A stretch of DNA of 64,000 nucleotides. It comes from Absidia repens (lineage: Eukaryota; Mucoromycota; Mucoromycetes; Mucorales; Cunninghamellaceae). The notes under the pieces were generated by a model that saw nothing but the letters and a program-made list of their open reading frames with translations, searched no databases and was not told the origin of the DNA. A program made the position numbers and the translations under genes. Positions 34,822 to 47,800 of the stretch are shown one piece after another (the stretch's first letter is position 1; each line of letters begins with the position of its first letter). The DNA lies in contig MCGE01000007.1 of the NCBI GenBank assembly GCA_002105175.1, positions 1,054,001 through 1,118,000 on the forward strand. Reading direction: 5' to 3'.

Positions 34822-36354
34822 TGTCCCAGGGTAGCATATGTCAGTCGGAGTACATCAACGAGGCCTACGATATGCTTTTCCTCGTCTACCACAGGTAAAT
34901 TCAAGAAATGACCATCTAGACATTTTAAAAAAAAAGTGAGCTTTCCACTGATGAGATATCCTATTTTATCACACAGTCCTGATTTACCATGCATTATCTT
35001 CAAAGCTTCGAGGATTGTGGTAGAGGGGAGACAGCAACGGGGATGTGGAGTCATCACTCTAACCACTGAACAATTGTCAGGTTGCAACCCCGCAGCGATC
35101 ACACGTAAAACCTACATAGAATATAGCTTCAAGTCAGCACCTTTTCAATTCCAGTCACTTTTTTTTATCGTTCTCTTACAATGTCTTTGCTAATATTTAT
35201 GGTTGTCAAAATAACAATAATCAGTAAGTACTTTCATCTCTTTTTTCGGTGGGGGCGATGAGGATAACAAACTTACGTTGTAAAGATACCTGCTAGACCA
35301 CCATGATCCATAACAAGTACGGCTGTGGTATGATGTTCTTTCATCAGTTTTGCCACATCGCGTACTTGAGCTTTGACAGGGACTTGTACAGCAGGATCAG
35401 CATCACTTTGAGTAGGATCATCCAACACGGTGGTCAAGTCAGGGCATGACATTTTGTCTCTCAGGGTCTCCATGTAGGCAACAAATTGGACAGGACTATT
35501 CACCCACTCTCTTTCAACGCCTTCCAGAGCATCGTATAGCTTCCTTGAAGATCCATAGGCACGTTCCATCTTGTTCAACGCTTCATATAAACATTTTGTA
35601 ATATCTAGTAAGCCAAAAATATCTCCTTCTTCATTACATACAGGCTACATAAAAGGAAATAATAATAATAATAAAGAGTGAGAAAGTTTTACTCTTATTC
35701 AGCCAATTTAAAAATTTACCAGATGTCGAAAACCTCGAGAAACCATCAAATTCAGGGCATCCTGGGCGCTAGTGTCAGAAGTAACACAAAGAGGTTTATG
35801 GGTCATAATATCGGCGACAGTGATATTCCGAGCGTCCTGGCTCTCAGCAACCACACGGTAGGCCAAGTCCTTAGCGGTAAAAATTCCACTCAGATGATCT
35901 TCGTCGTCCACCACAAGAACGCAGTCGCTGCGTTTCGCAGCCATGAGTTGTGCGGCTTCTATCACTAAAATGTGCTCGCGGATGGTGAGAGCTTGGGCAG
36001 GTCGTAGTGCTGATACTGTGCCTGCTATTTTACGATTGCTGTTGCTTTGCTTCAGTCTGCTTGATGAAGTGGTGCTGCGTTTTTTGCTGAGTTCATTTTC
36101 GATTTTTTTTCGAATAGCCTGTAAATAAATAAAGGTCTTTTTGAGTCAGTAAGGATGGTCGTTGGCTGACGAACCCAGGGGAAAAAGATATGTTGGGAAA
36201 AGAAGTGTATATGTGTATATGTAAGTGTGAAATAACCCTTTACCTCATCCTTTTTTGACTGCCGCTGCCGACTTGAGACTGACAGTAAGTCATCTTGACC
36301 AGGAGTAGAAGGGGGGCGGTGGGACCGTTTACTTTGGGCTGAAACAACTGACAT
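33616..36354 (-). CDS. CBS-domain and PB1-domain protein with a C-terminal membrane anchor (Mug70-like)
   Basis: Seven exons: 36354-36244, 36118-35720, 35644-35277, 35189-35180 (10 nt), 35111-34988, 34915-34821, 34737-33616, giving 742 aa. After a basic Ser/Lys-rich N terminus come four CBS motifs: around LTIREHILVIEAAQLMAAK, VADIMTHKPLCVTSDTSAQD, QVPVKAQVRDVAKLMKEHHT with GIFTTKDIVLRVIAAGL, and VVRVMTPHP with LNLPVVDEEKHIVGLVDVL. CBS pairs commonly bind adenosyl ligands. A PB1 domain follows (GTFSFKFNYGSKTYRFRS through TDADVQEAVQLTKK), then an acidic region and a hydrophobic segment LLPAAVTFLGVVILGVFTIS close to the C terminus, suggesting tail anchoring. This order is that of fungal CBS/PB1 proteins such as fission yeast Mug70. 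The 10-nt exon encodes part of the TKDIV motif. One 72-nt intron (34987-34916) is stop-free. Confidence 0.88.
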
Positions 36355-36633
36355 AAAAGAGGTTTTGTTGTTGCAGTATACTAGCGAAAGGGGAGTGAAA
36401 AAAAGAGTGAGAGAATTTTATGTTTTTAATAAAGGGCATTGGTGACGAGGGGGGGGGAGATAGGGTATGCGTCACGTTTTTCCTGGTGTCTTTGTTACAC
36501 TAAAAAGAACATGAACCTATCCTTTTGTGCTCAGTTTTTCTCCCCTTCAAGGGTATTAATACGAATCAAATTATTTTACTTTATTGTAAAAAACACACAT
36601 ATCTTGTCTCTTAATTATGTAGTGCCGTAGCAA

Positions 36634-36684
<51 letters not shown>

Positions 36685-37079
36685 TTTGTTTATTTGAACT
36701 ACGGGTATGCATGTTCTTTTCTAATATGAAAACACATACATCCATTGTGTCATTCTATTGTTCAGGTGCTTTTTTAAATTTTCGCGCATGATTTTTTTTT
36801 TGTTTTTACCAGCTTCTATAAATAAAGGCGTCTATAATAATAATGATAATCAACTTTTATCAGCCAATCATATATTGTATGATTATGCGTCCAACAAAAT
36901 TAAGTAAATATTTCTTTTCCATTTTTGTTTTTGTTTTGATAAGTAAATATTTCTTTTTCAGTCCTTGGAATGGACACTGGAGAAAGGGTGCCGACATTTT
37001 GGAGGTACTTCTAAAGGTCCCATAGATGACTGATGATTGGATACAATTATGTATTAGAGGCACCGTGTTTTCCAAAAAA
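36355..37079. other. Intergenic, upstream of the CBS/PB1 gene
   Basis: No gene supported. It contains a T homopolymer of about 44 bases (36640-36683). The first few hundred bases should hold the CBS/PB1 promoter, which is read leftward. Confidence 0.4.
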
Positions 37080-38120
37080 AAAATTAAATCATTAAAATCC
37101 CGCCCACGTGGTGAATTTTTTTATTTACTCCCATTTATTGACTCTGTCTCTCTCTTTTCATTTTCTTTTTTTTCTTTCCTTGATTCTTCACAATTGGGGC
37201 CCCTACGGCGTTCTGGTGTACTTAGAATAGTATTAGGTCTAGTTTAGAAAGGGTTTCATCTCAGGGATTACAACATGCATGGGGACACCCTTTCATTTTG
37301 GATTCAAGATTTAGAACCACCATTAGTTTGATTTTAGAACCCTCCATTAGCTTAGTTTAGCATTAGTTTGTCCATAGTTTGTATTCACATATTAATAAAA
37401 CATGGCTCTTTTTACTTGGTCCAATGAAAAGCATCCCATAAGTGCGCCTCATGTCTAGTGCCATAGATCCCTTTTTACCATTACTCTTTAGTTGTATTGT
37501 TCCACTTTAACAAAAGATATTTTCTGGGCTTTCTCCTGCCCGTATTGTACAGTATATAAGATAAATTTTTACATTTGGCCTTTTAGTTTAGCGTTGGTCC
37601 CTTGTTGCAATGAACCTCTCCTTCTTCGCCTTTAGCTTAATATTTATTAATATCTGCCAATATACTTCAATAAAATAATTCATTGTTATGGACCATCTTC
37701 TGACACTTCACATAGTGATCAATGTTGCAATTATAGCTATTTTGTGAATGACCATGACGCTCTTGATTTCTAGTTTACCCACTAGGATACCCCGCTTTCA
37801 TCAGGAACTAGCTGACAATATTATATTACTTACTTTCAAGTATAGTTATATTCGAGCTCAACTAATCATGTAAATGAAGTTAGGACATGATGTGCATGTA
37901 GCTGCCGCTATGGAGCATTTATACTGCTTTCCACTATAACTATGGCCACCGAGAGACTAGTGCGGAGTTTTAGCAGTTGTAGGTCATTTAATATGAAACG
38001 TAGCCTTATCATTCATATTTCCCAACTTTGGCTGTGCCGCCAGCTTAAAGTTCGTTGGACTGAATATATTGTATATACCCTCGTTGGTTATTTATTGACG
38101 CTGTTTTATTATTATTATTA
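37080..38120 (+). repeat. Dispersed repeat family A, copy 3 (long form)
   Basis: The head CCCGCCCACGTGGTGA is at 37099, followed by the family order of blocks (GTCTAGTTTAGAAAGGG, TTCATTTTGGATTCAAG, TTAATAAAACATGGCTC) and the 3' half shared with copy 2 (GCTGACAATATTATATTAC, ATTCGAGCTCAACTAATCAT, ATGTAGCTGCCGCTATGGAG). An open frame of about 79 codons at 37942-38181 (MATERLVRSF ... KVRWTEYIVYTL) corresponds to an interrupted one in copy 2. Confidence 0.7.
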
Positions 38121-38231
38121 TTTGCATGCGGTAAATAGGCGCAAACTGAAGCCAGTGACCACAACAGGCCGATTTTTATGATACAACCTGGCGGCGGGTT
38201 AATGTCTAATTTCGTCAAAATTCATACTTCA

Positions 38232-38263
<32 letters not shown>

Positions 38264-39359
38264 CTAGACCCCCAATATATCAATTTTTTTGGAATTAAAT
38301 GTAAAAAATCGCAACAATTAAGGTTTATTTTATTTTCTCGATGAACAGCTTCATATCTCTTTCTCCGGAGGCACTTCCTATAGAAATTACAATTTATGTT
38401 TCATAATGTGATGAGCACAACAGACTTTTCGTTATCAAAGTGGATAGTATTTTTATGTTTTTATAATAGTATGTGAAAATAAAGTAAGGAGCATTTCATA
38501 TATGTATTTGATAATAACATCCATGCTAAGGTAAAGATAGATGTGACAATGAGCGTGAGGGCAGTAACCAAAATGAAAAGTTATCAGAGTTCTGTGTATA
38601 AAAAAAAACCTGCGGTAAGAAAAACTTGCCTGGATGTGATATGTATTACAAATATAAAAGCTATTAGCTCTCAAGTCTTTGCAGACTACATGCATTAATT
38701 ATGCTATATCAAACGAAACTGAATGCTAATAGTATGACATAGTATGGTAATGTACGATAGATGTAAATGGTTGAAGAACAAATTAATAAATGTAAAGAGG
38801 TATAGTGTTGTTGTTTTAGTAGTTAATGCATCAAGGTGGCAATTGTATGTCAAATTAAAGGGTGACATTTTTCAGAAAAAAAAATGCTCCAGATAAGAAT
38901 TTCGTCTAAATATTTACGAGTGCGTAGTAAAAGTACATGGTTGATTCTAGCAAACTGCATGATGGAGAGAATGGGTTTCGAAATTATCATTTAATGTGGT
39001 CTGTGGTTCTTACAAGGAAAATGACGTACACACCTGACACTATCAACGAATATATTCTCTATGTAAAAGTCGACTTACAAACCTGCTCAGCCTAATGGAC
39101 CCTGTATTTATATGCGAAAACACAAGCAAGCATTAATCCGACCCACACCAACAACAACTGTCACCAGCACCATCACCATGATCATATATATACAAAGAGA
39201 CATCATAAAAATACCGGCGGATTAGTTTTTTATTCTTTATGAGAAAGGGGAATATAAGTATATTATATAGATAAACTAAACAAACAATCTATATAAATAA
39301 CTATGACATAAACTATGTAAACAAGCTATATAAATAGGCCGATGAGAAAACCGCCATCT
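38121..39359. other. Non-coding interval with a CA microsatellite
   Basis: A (CA)n run lies at about 38228-38262. Nothing else gene-like was found. The last ~150 bases should be the 3' UTR of the RNA triphosphatase gene on the minus strand. Confidence 0.4.
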
Positions 39360-40624
39360 TCAGTGCATCCTTTTGGCATGTTTGGAGAGCATCCGGATAT
39401 TATTGACAAAACGTTCTATGGACGGAGCAAATACGGAGGGTTCCTTGCGGTCTTGTTTTTGTTTTTCGATCTGTAGCTGGGCAGCATCGATGAATTCGAC
39501 TTCCAACTCGTGCCTCATTTCCATATCATTGGTCTATCAAACACACGCAGATGAGTTTCTCCATGTACCATTTCTTTCCTTTCCGTTAATTTAGTTATTA
39601 CCTGACCGCCTTTAACTTGGGTGAGATCAAAGTTTAATCCACCATGTTGATACGACAGCCGATCCTTGTTGCGTTCATACGTATGCGGTTGATCAGGCAA
39701 AGGTCCTAAAACAGAAATAATGATGTGTTAATTCAGCCGCAGAAAAACCAGAAAGAAAGAAAACGTGCTTGGTATTTCTAGATTGATGGAGATTCTAAAA
39801 TCCAATGGTTGCATCGGTGCATGGATATCCAAGTTTTCCAATCGAACTTTTTCCACAATGCCACCAGGTACAATCTACGAAAAAGAGTTAAGTGAGGTTA
39901 GCATTGATTCTTTAGATCGATGACATGCCCTTACCTGTCCAGTCTGTTGATCAATGGTCACCCGCCACTTATCTCGTCCAACCTGATGAAACCGATCCGT
40001 TTCGCGTGTATGACGATACTTGATCCTTTCTCCTTTCGATGTCTGTGATTTGTTGACCAGACCGTTCAAGAGCTCGTTGTAGTATCGATGTTGTTCTAAT
40101 GGCATATTGGATTCAAATCGAGCCATGCGTGCCATGTGGGATGGGATCACTTTACACACACAGAATAAAATAAAATAAAATAGAAGACATATGTGAGTTA
40201 CATATGGTAACTTGACAGTTGTATTCCATCTGTCACATTTAAACTAACCTGTTTCCGTCTGACAATCCATTGTGAGTCGCTGTCTAGTTTGCTTGTCTAT
40301 AAATACGCCTAATTTCGCCTCGATCTATATCAACAAGAAAAAATAGTTCAGTAGAGCAGCTTTATATATATATATATATATTGACTTTACCTCTACGTAC
40401 TGCCGATCACAATATTTAGCTATAAAGTCATGGATCAAGCGAGTAATATCGTCCATTGGGCGAGTATTGAAGATGGATGGTTCGCGATACATCGTCATAG
40501 GTGTTGATGCTGGTGTGTTAGACGGTTGATGACGTTTTGTAGATTGATCATCGCTGTCAAGTTGGTCTGCTGGCCGTTTTTGTTGTATTGAGGTAGTACC
40601 GTCTGTGGTTTGATTTTGGTCCAT
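39360..40624 (-). CDS. CET1: mRNA-capping RNA 5'-triphosphatase, Cet1 (tunnel) family
   Basis: The enzyme removes the gamma-phosphate of nascent mRNA, the first capping step; the fungal metal-dependent tunnel family is unrelated to the animal enzyme. Exons: 40624-40391, 40324-40249, 40149-39935, 39874-39769, 39705-39602, 39533-39360, giving 302 aa. Motifs in order: VEIEAKLGVFIDKQTRQRL (the Glu-x-Glu metal-binding strand), DCQTETVIPSH, MPLEQHRYYNELLNG, KYRHTRETDRFH, VEKVRLENLDIHAPMQPLDF, RISINLEIP, KDRLSYQHGGLNFDLTQV and the second Glu-x-Glu strand HELEVEF. The start at 40624 opens MDQNQTTDG; an in-frame upstream ATG exists at 40675. The fourth intron (39768-39706) seems to have a GC donor, the weakest point of the model. 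Confidence 0.88.
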
Positions 40625-40961
40625 GATTCTATTATTAAAAAAATCGATTGAAGATTTTTTTTTGATGAGACGCAAAGTTTTTATTTATTTCAAGCACCGC
40701 CGCACCACACTCAATTGCACCCATACACATAGAAACACCATCAAAAAGGCAAATTGTAAATTCATATTTTATTAAAGCCAAGAAAGACATAATAAATGGG
40801 ATAAACAGAAAGGGGAGGAAGGGGAAGAGAGAAAGAAAGAGACAAAAAGCAAGTAAAAAAAAGGGAGAAGAGAGAAGGGGAGACGGGATAAAAAAAAGTG
40901 GTGATGATCATATAGTAAAAATAATAATAATAATAAAAGAGCCTTTTTTCTTCGATTTTTT
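40625..40961. other. Short intergenic gap between RHO1 3' end and CET1 start
   Basis: Both genes are on the minus strand. The 337-base gap contains purine-rich tracts and TAA repeats (40920-40937), likely RHO1 3' UTR, and the C-rich/T-rich CET1 upstream region. No gene seen. Confidence 0.4.
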
Positions 40962-42278
<1,317 letters not shown>

Positions 42279-42593
42279 CTATCCGATAACAAAAAAAAAA
42301 TTAAGTAAGACGAATAATAAAAAAGGGAGAGTTGTGAGAATGAAGATGATAAAAAAAAAGATGGTTTTTTCTTCTTCTTTACTTTAGGGAGAAGGGGAAA
42401 GATATAAAAAAAGAGTGAAGAAGAGGGAAAAAGGAAAACGGGAAAACATGTGCGAAATTTTTTATTTTTGTAAATTGAGGCACCGCCCCACTTTTTTTAT
42501 TTTTTCAAAATCGAACGTCATCACCTAAAAAAATTGTGTTGTGTTGTGTATACATATGAAAGCTAAAAAGAAGTAACTAACTACCTATCAAAA
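42279..42593. other. Gap between PEX3 3' end and RHO1 start
   Basis: About 315 bases with A/T tracts and no gene. It should contain the RHO1 promoter and 5' UTR and the PEX3 3' UTR (both minus strand). Confidence 0.4.
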
Positions 42594-44230
42594 CTAAACT
42601 GAGGCACTAATTTCTTGACCATATTGGGTGTATATCATAGCAGAGAAGGCTTGCAACTCCTTGAGATAAGTAAAGCCCTATATATAAAGAAAAACACACA
42701 TACAAAAAAAGAGACTGAGCAAGAGGAGTCATTTTTTTCATTGGGGGAAAAGGGGTCGGGGCTTACATTCAAGTATTCATTGCCAGCGATCACCAAATGA
42801 GCTTGCCGACTGATGGCTGGTAATAAATTGGCCAAGGTCATTTTCTTTGTTGTTGGACTTGTAGTATGATCAGTGGTGATTTCTTGTATACGTTGAACCG
42901 AGGGATCCAACAGCGGACTAGGTAATAGCGTTTTGCCAAATGCATTATGATCAAAAATGCTATATACTTCTTCCAAGCAACAAGAAAACACTGTGATAAA
43001 ATCAGGACTACCCAATCAAACAAAAAAAAAAAAGAGAGAGAAAAGGTGAGTGTCATTTTTAAGATACAACTATCACTTTTTGCTTTTTTTTACCTGTCAA
43101 TAAAATCCTTGGTTTCGTCCAGCAATTGTCGTAATGTCACTGTGCCATTGGCCAGATCGGTCGTCCCTGAAAATCCAGTTTCCCTAAGGAATTCGAGTTC
43201 TTCTTCGTGTGTATCAGGAAGCATCCATGATCTAAAGCTGAAGAAAAAATGTCAAGTAAAACTATCACTTCTTTTTTTTTGGGGGGGAGGGGAGGGGAGG
43301 GGAGAGTTACCTAAAGGGGGTTTGGCCATCTTCTTCGTATTCGATCGCATTGCGAAGCTTATTCACCAATTCCTCTGTGCCTTGATAAGTAAGAATGCTT
43401 TTAAGTGGAACCCTAATTCAATACATATAGGTACATTAGATTTGAACACTAAAGCATCCATGTAAAGGGAAAGTACTTACTTGCCAACGACTTGATCTAC
43501 CGCTTCCTTCACCCGTTCGGCACATTTTCGCCATCCACGATGCAGCAACCACCAGCTGGCACTGAGGTACATGCGTTCAGTCACAGGATCCAAAAACCCA
43601 TTGCCACTTGAATCATCTTCGTGTTGTAATCGAATGGTGGGTTCACTCTTGTTCAACACCGATACAGACCAGACATATGTAAATCGACCCAGCATATTAA
43701 GTTGCACATGTGTCAGTAGAGTCAATAATGTGATAGAATACATCGATGCCAATGTTCTTGTAAAACCTATATGTATTTGTATAGTCAAAAAAAAAAAAGA
43801 AGAGTAGTGAGCCTTCGTATCGTTTTATATATATGTGTGTGCGAGAGAGAGAAAGCACGTACTTGTCACTTTGATATCTTCCCATAACAAATACTTGGCT
43901 TGCTTGTCCAATAAACCTATAGGAATAGGGTCTTCTTCCTCATCGTCATCATCAGAATCCGTATCATCGCCTTCTTCTTCCACCACCACCATCGATGAAG
44001 TACCCGTTCCGGTGGTGTGCGCCGAATCCGAGAGACTACCGACGCTGGCATCAAGTGGTATTTTGGTCACATCTTGTCGATTTTGCTCGGTGGAAGTTGT
44101 GTCATCGTCTTGTTCACTAGGTGTTGAATGTTGTTGTTGCTCCGTCTTGGTTGATTCTTCTTCTTCGTCTTCCTCCGTGGCACCACGTTCTGCTGCATCT
44201 TGTTGTTGCTGTTGTTGCTGTTGTTGGGTA

Positions 44231-44264
<34 letters not shown>

Positions 44265-44710
44265 CTAAACGAATAGCTGCCTTTTCTTCTCGTCGTTGTA
44301 TCTTTCTAGCCACGCGGTCCTGTTTGCGTTTTTCCAGGAGTTTTTCTTGCTTGCGAGATTCTTGGAGTTGGGCCCAGGATGCTTCGACATTCATCTCAGT
44401 AAGGATTTGGTCGCCAAGAGTTGGTAATAAAGACAAGACAGTGAACACGCAATCATTCTGGTTTTGTTGAAAGCGTCGTTTTAAGCTATTTTTTATGAAA
44501 TAGGTGAGCATCCGGTGAGTGTACGTGTTGTCTACATGGAACTTACTTTTCTTTGGCAAGGCGTTCATTGGTTGATTTTTCTTGATATTCTTTCAATTTG
44601 TTGGTTGCATATTTGCCAGCCAAATAACTTCCACCAGCAATGGTTGCTGTCACCATAAGCCCGCGACGATGGCGTTTCGCATAGTCTTTAAGTGAAGTCA
44701 ATAAAGTCAT
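42594..44710 (-). CDS. PEX3: Peroxisomal biogenesis factor Pex3
   Basis: Pex3 is the peroxisomal/ER membrane docking receptor for Pex19 and is needed for all peroxisomal membrane proteins. Exons: 44710-44547, 44485-43863, 43766-43481, 43412-43311, 43237-43094, 43007-42767, 42677-42594, giving 547 aa. The N terminus MTLLTSLKDYAKRHRRG has a basic cluster, then a membrane segment (TATIAGGSYLAGKYA) and the hallmark QNQNDCVFTVLSLLPTL. Later come FTRTLASMYSITLLTLLTHV with QLNMLGRF, SASWWLLHRGWRKCAERVKE and, near the end, ANEYLN-type and LKELQAFSAMIYTQ. Residues about 115-225 form an insertion rich in Ala, Gln and acidic residues, which explains why it exceeds the usual ~370-450 aa. It is transcribed divergently from the multicopper oxidase. 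Confidence 0.92.
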
Positions 44711-45237
44711 GACTGATATATGAAAAGGAAAAGGACAATTTCCACCCAAAAAAAAATTAGGATGAAGATGTTGCAAAATACATATTTAAACTCAGGTGTG
44801 CGTGAAAATATTTCGTATGTGTCATCGCTTTTGAAAACCATTGGGCCTGTTTTGTCATTGCTATAATGCCCATTTTGGAAATTATACGTGCTGTACGTGC
44901 TGGGCAAAATAAACGAACTTGTTATGTTTGTTTTAATGCAGCCTCCAATCAATTCATTTGTATGATCCATCCTTCAGGGCTTTGATGCAAAGTCAAAGAA
45001 AACATTTGTAAACAAATAAATGGTGAGATATTTTTATATATCATACAAGGGGCTGGTCGTTTTTATAATTGCTTAAAATGAATCTCTGGGCATCTATTTT
45101 TTTGTAGAGCCATTTTGCTTCGCTAAAAATAATTCTTTTTTATAAACAATACGAAAAAAAGAGAAGTTACTCGTATATTAATAGAATGATTTGCAAACAT
45201 TGAATAAAGTATATAAAACATCTCTCCAAACCGCCAT

Positions 45238-45272
<35 letters not shown>

Positions 45273-45311
45273 TTTCTCGAACGTTTTTATACATTTATAA
45301 AGGAAAACAAA
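44711..45311. promoter_or_regulatory. Divergent promoter region of PEX3 (-) and the multicopper oxidase (+)
   Basis: This 600-base interval separates two head-to-head genes. A T homopolymer of about 32 bases (45240-45271) lies just upstream of the oxidase start. A TATA-like TATATAAAACATC lies near 45211. No gene was found. Confidence 0.45.
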
Positions 45312-47191
45312 ATGTTACTACTGGTCTTCTTTTTATTCCTGTCAAATATATCACTACTGGTGCAAGCTAAGGAACGTACTTTTGAATTGAATGTTACCAT
45401 GGATGATTGGAGCCCTGATTGTCGTAGTGAACAAAAGGTACCGCTGATCAACAACCAATATCCAGGGCCACCTTTGTATGCCACTACAAATGATACTGTG
45501 CACGTTATTGTACGTAATCATGGCGAAGAACCCACCACAATCCATTTTCATGGAATTCTCCAGATTGGCACTACCGAAGCTGATGGTTTGCCTGGCGTCA
45601 CTCAAGCCCCCATCCCTCCTGGAGGTGAATTCCATCAAAGATTTCAATTGATTGACCAAGCAGGGACGTTTTTTTACCATGCCCATGTGGGGTTACAAGA
45701 CGATTTCATCCAAGGTCCTCTAATTGTCTATCCCAATGACCACGCCTGGCCTACCGCTGATGGTGATAATGATGGTGAAAAAACTACTAGGGACGGGCCT
45801 TACCAATACGATGATGAAAGGATTGTACAACTATCAGAATGGTGGGCCCAGGATGCGGCTCAGCGATTGGATTACTATATGGGATCGACTTACGATGGTT
45901 TGATCGCGGCGGACTACTACCTGATCAATGGTAGAGCACCCTCCCAAGCCATACATAACAAGGGTGTTGAATGTAAGGGCTATGCAGCCATGGAGGTGAC
46001 CCATGGTAAACTTACCGAGTGCGGGTGATTGGTGCTCTGTCGTTTGCCACTGTGGGATTCTCATTGGCCAAACATCGTATGACTATTATTGAAGTAGATG
46101 GTAATATGATTGAACCGTACGATACCGATTATTTGGAAGTCTCCTCGGGTCAACGTTACTCGGTGCTTGTGACCATGGATCAATCGCCCGACCACTCCTA
46201 TCGAATGGATGTTAAGCCATACTGGATCACCAATACCACAGCGACTGGAAAAGCTGTGCTGGCTTATACCAAGGAAAGCTCACCTCAACGATTATGGCCC
46301 ACACGACCACAACTTGCATCTGATCATACCAAGCCCATTTTTCCTAAAGAGGTCAGTCAATGGGTTTTTCCTGAACTGAAACCTCTCGACGCTCCAACTA
46401 CTACAAAACTTGATTTTGAACACCCACCTGACCGTACCATTGTGCTGATGCCCAAGGAGCACCTCGACCCCTTGGCCCTAACTACACGCTGGCTGATCAA
46501 TGGGCATGCCATGCCGGACTGGTCCATGCCTCTCTTAGAACAACTTCGTCAAGAATCTTTCCGCCATGAACTGAATGCCACCACCGTGCGCTTAAATAAA
46601 GTAGAATCTGGCGATGGCTACGATGATAATTTGCAAACTTATCCTATTCAACATAAAGAAGTCGTCGATGTGGTCGTGCATACCTCTACACTACTGAATC
46701 ATGGTGTCTGTGCCGGTAAGAAAAAAAAAAAAAAAAAAAAAAGAGGGATAATGGGGAGGGGGAGGTCGACAATAACCTAAATGGATTTTTTTTTTAAACA
46801 AAACAGCTCATCCATGGCATACACACGGATTTGTCCATTATCCCATCGCTCATGGTTCCGGAAAGTATAACCATGCCAAGGACAAGAACCTCAGAACGTA
46901 TGCGCACCCTGTGGCAAAAGATACCACCTTGATATATCCTGACAAGGACAATTTCCATAATCAGGCTGGTGTGCCTTGTGGGTGGACCAAACTCCGGATT
47001 TATGCGGTAAGTCTTCAAAAGAAGAAAGTCAGGAGTAATAATTAATGAGATTGACTTTTTTTTTTTTTTGTGCATGATAGGATAACCCTGGTTTGTGGGG
47101 ATTCCATTGCCATATTACAGGACACATGCTGCAAGGAATGATGGTGGTGGTAGAAATGGGCACCGATCGAATCAAGTACCTTCAAGGATAG
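45312..47191 (+). CDS. Secreted multicopper oxidase (laccase/ascorbate-oxidase-like), frame broken by one base
   Basis: Three exons: 45312-46715, 46807-47006, 47081-47191, about 571 aa once one base is restored. The N terminus ([19 protein letters not shown]) is a signal peptide; an in-frame ATG at 45270 would add 14 residues. All four copper motifs are present: IHFHGILQ (L1), FFYHAHVG (L2), HPWHTHG (L3, opening exon 2) and [15 protein letters not shown] (L4, with His-Cys-His and an axial Met). These ligands define the T1 and trinuclear copper sites that oxidise a substrate and reduce oxygen to water. No C-terminal membrane anchor is seen, which argues against a Fet3-type ferroxidase. At 46008-46010 the frame shifts; an added A gives [12 protein letters not shown], the expected cupredoxin strand. 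It is either an assembly error or an inactivating mutation. The substrate cannot be told. Confidence 0.85.
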
Positions 47192-47295
47192 TGTACAGTA
47201 GTGTAAAGTATTTACTTTATTTATTTATTTATTTATTTATTTCTATCTTGTACGAAGAAGGCGGTTGTTTTTAGAAGAATGTACTTTATTCATAC

Positions 47296-47301
47296 AATAA
47301 A
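47296..47301 (+). terminator. AATAAA polyadenylation-like signal after the multicopper oxidase
   Basis: The hexamer is about 105 bases after the stop codon, following a TTTA microsatellite (47215-47243). Confidence 0.35.
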
Positions 47302-47564
47302 TAACTATATGCTAAATTATTATCTGTTCCACGACTGCTTTCCATGTATCATGCACTTGCTTACAAATCCACTTCATCACTGACTAATCCCATACATCTC
47401 CATACTACCATAAAACAACACCTTAACATCACACACCCTTCATGACTAGCGCTTTTGAAACTGGTTGAATATCTTCTCTTTCTGATATACGGTAATTCAG
47501 TCCGCAAACTCTTTTTTTTTTTTTTTTTTGGTATACACATCTCTATCTATTCGACAAGACAAAG

Positions 47565-47800
47565 TAAACATAGGAGAGACAAATAGAAAAAAGACAAATA
47601 TAGTTTATTCAGATGCATATATAAGCTATGAACTAATCTAATGAAGATTCCATAACTCTCAATCTAATGGTGTGTCTAAATCACGGATGTAAAATGGAAG
47701 CGCTTCCCCATGGTGTTTGTTTTGCATTTTTTAAAATGCCCCTAATCGAGTTCTAACCCTAATCCAAGATCAACATCGCTTTCCATTGAGACTTCGATGA
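47565..47800 (-). repeat. Dispersed repeat, inverted family-A/D core copy
   Basis: The reverse complement carries ATTAGGGTTAGAACTCGATT then the AAAATGCAAAACAAACACCA and TGGGGAAGCGCTTCCATTTT blocks seen in element D cores and family A. Ends are not defined. A further degenerate piece occurs at 48810-48920. Confidence 0.55.

Noticed and set aside
45312..47191. Fet3-type ferroxidase
   Set aside because: No C-terminal transmembrane helix is seen after the L4 copper motif, and the protein ends with a short hydrophilic tail.
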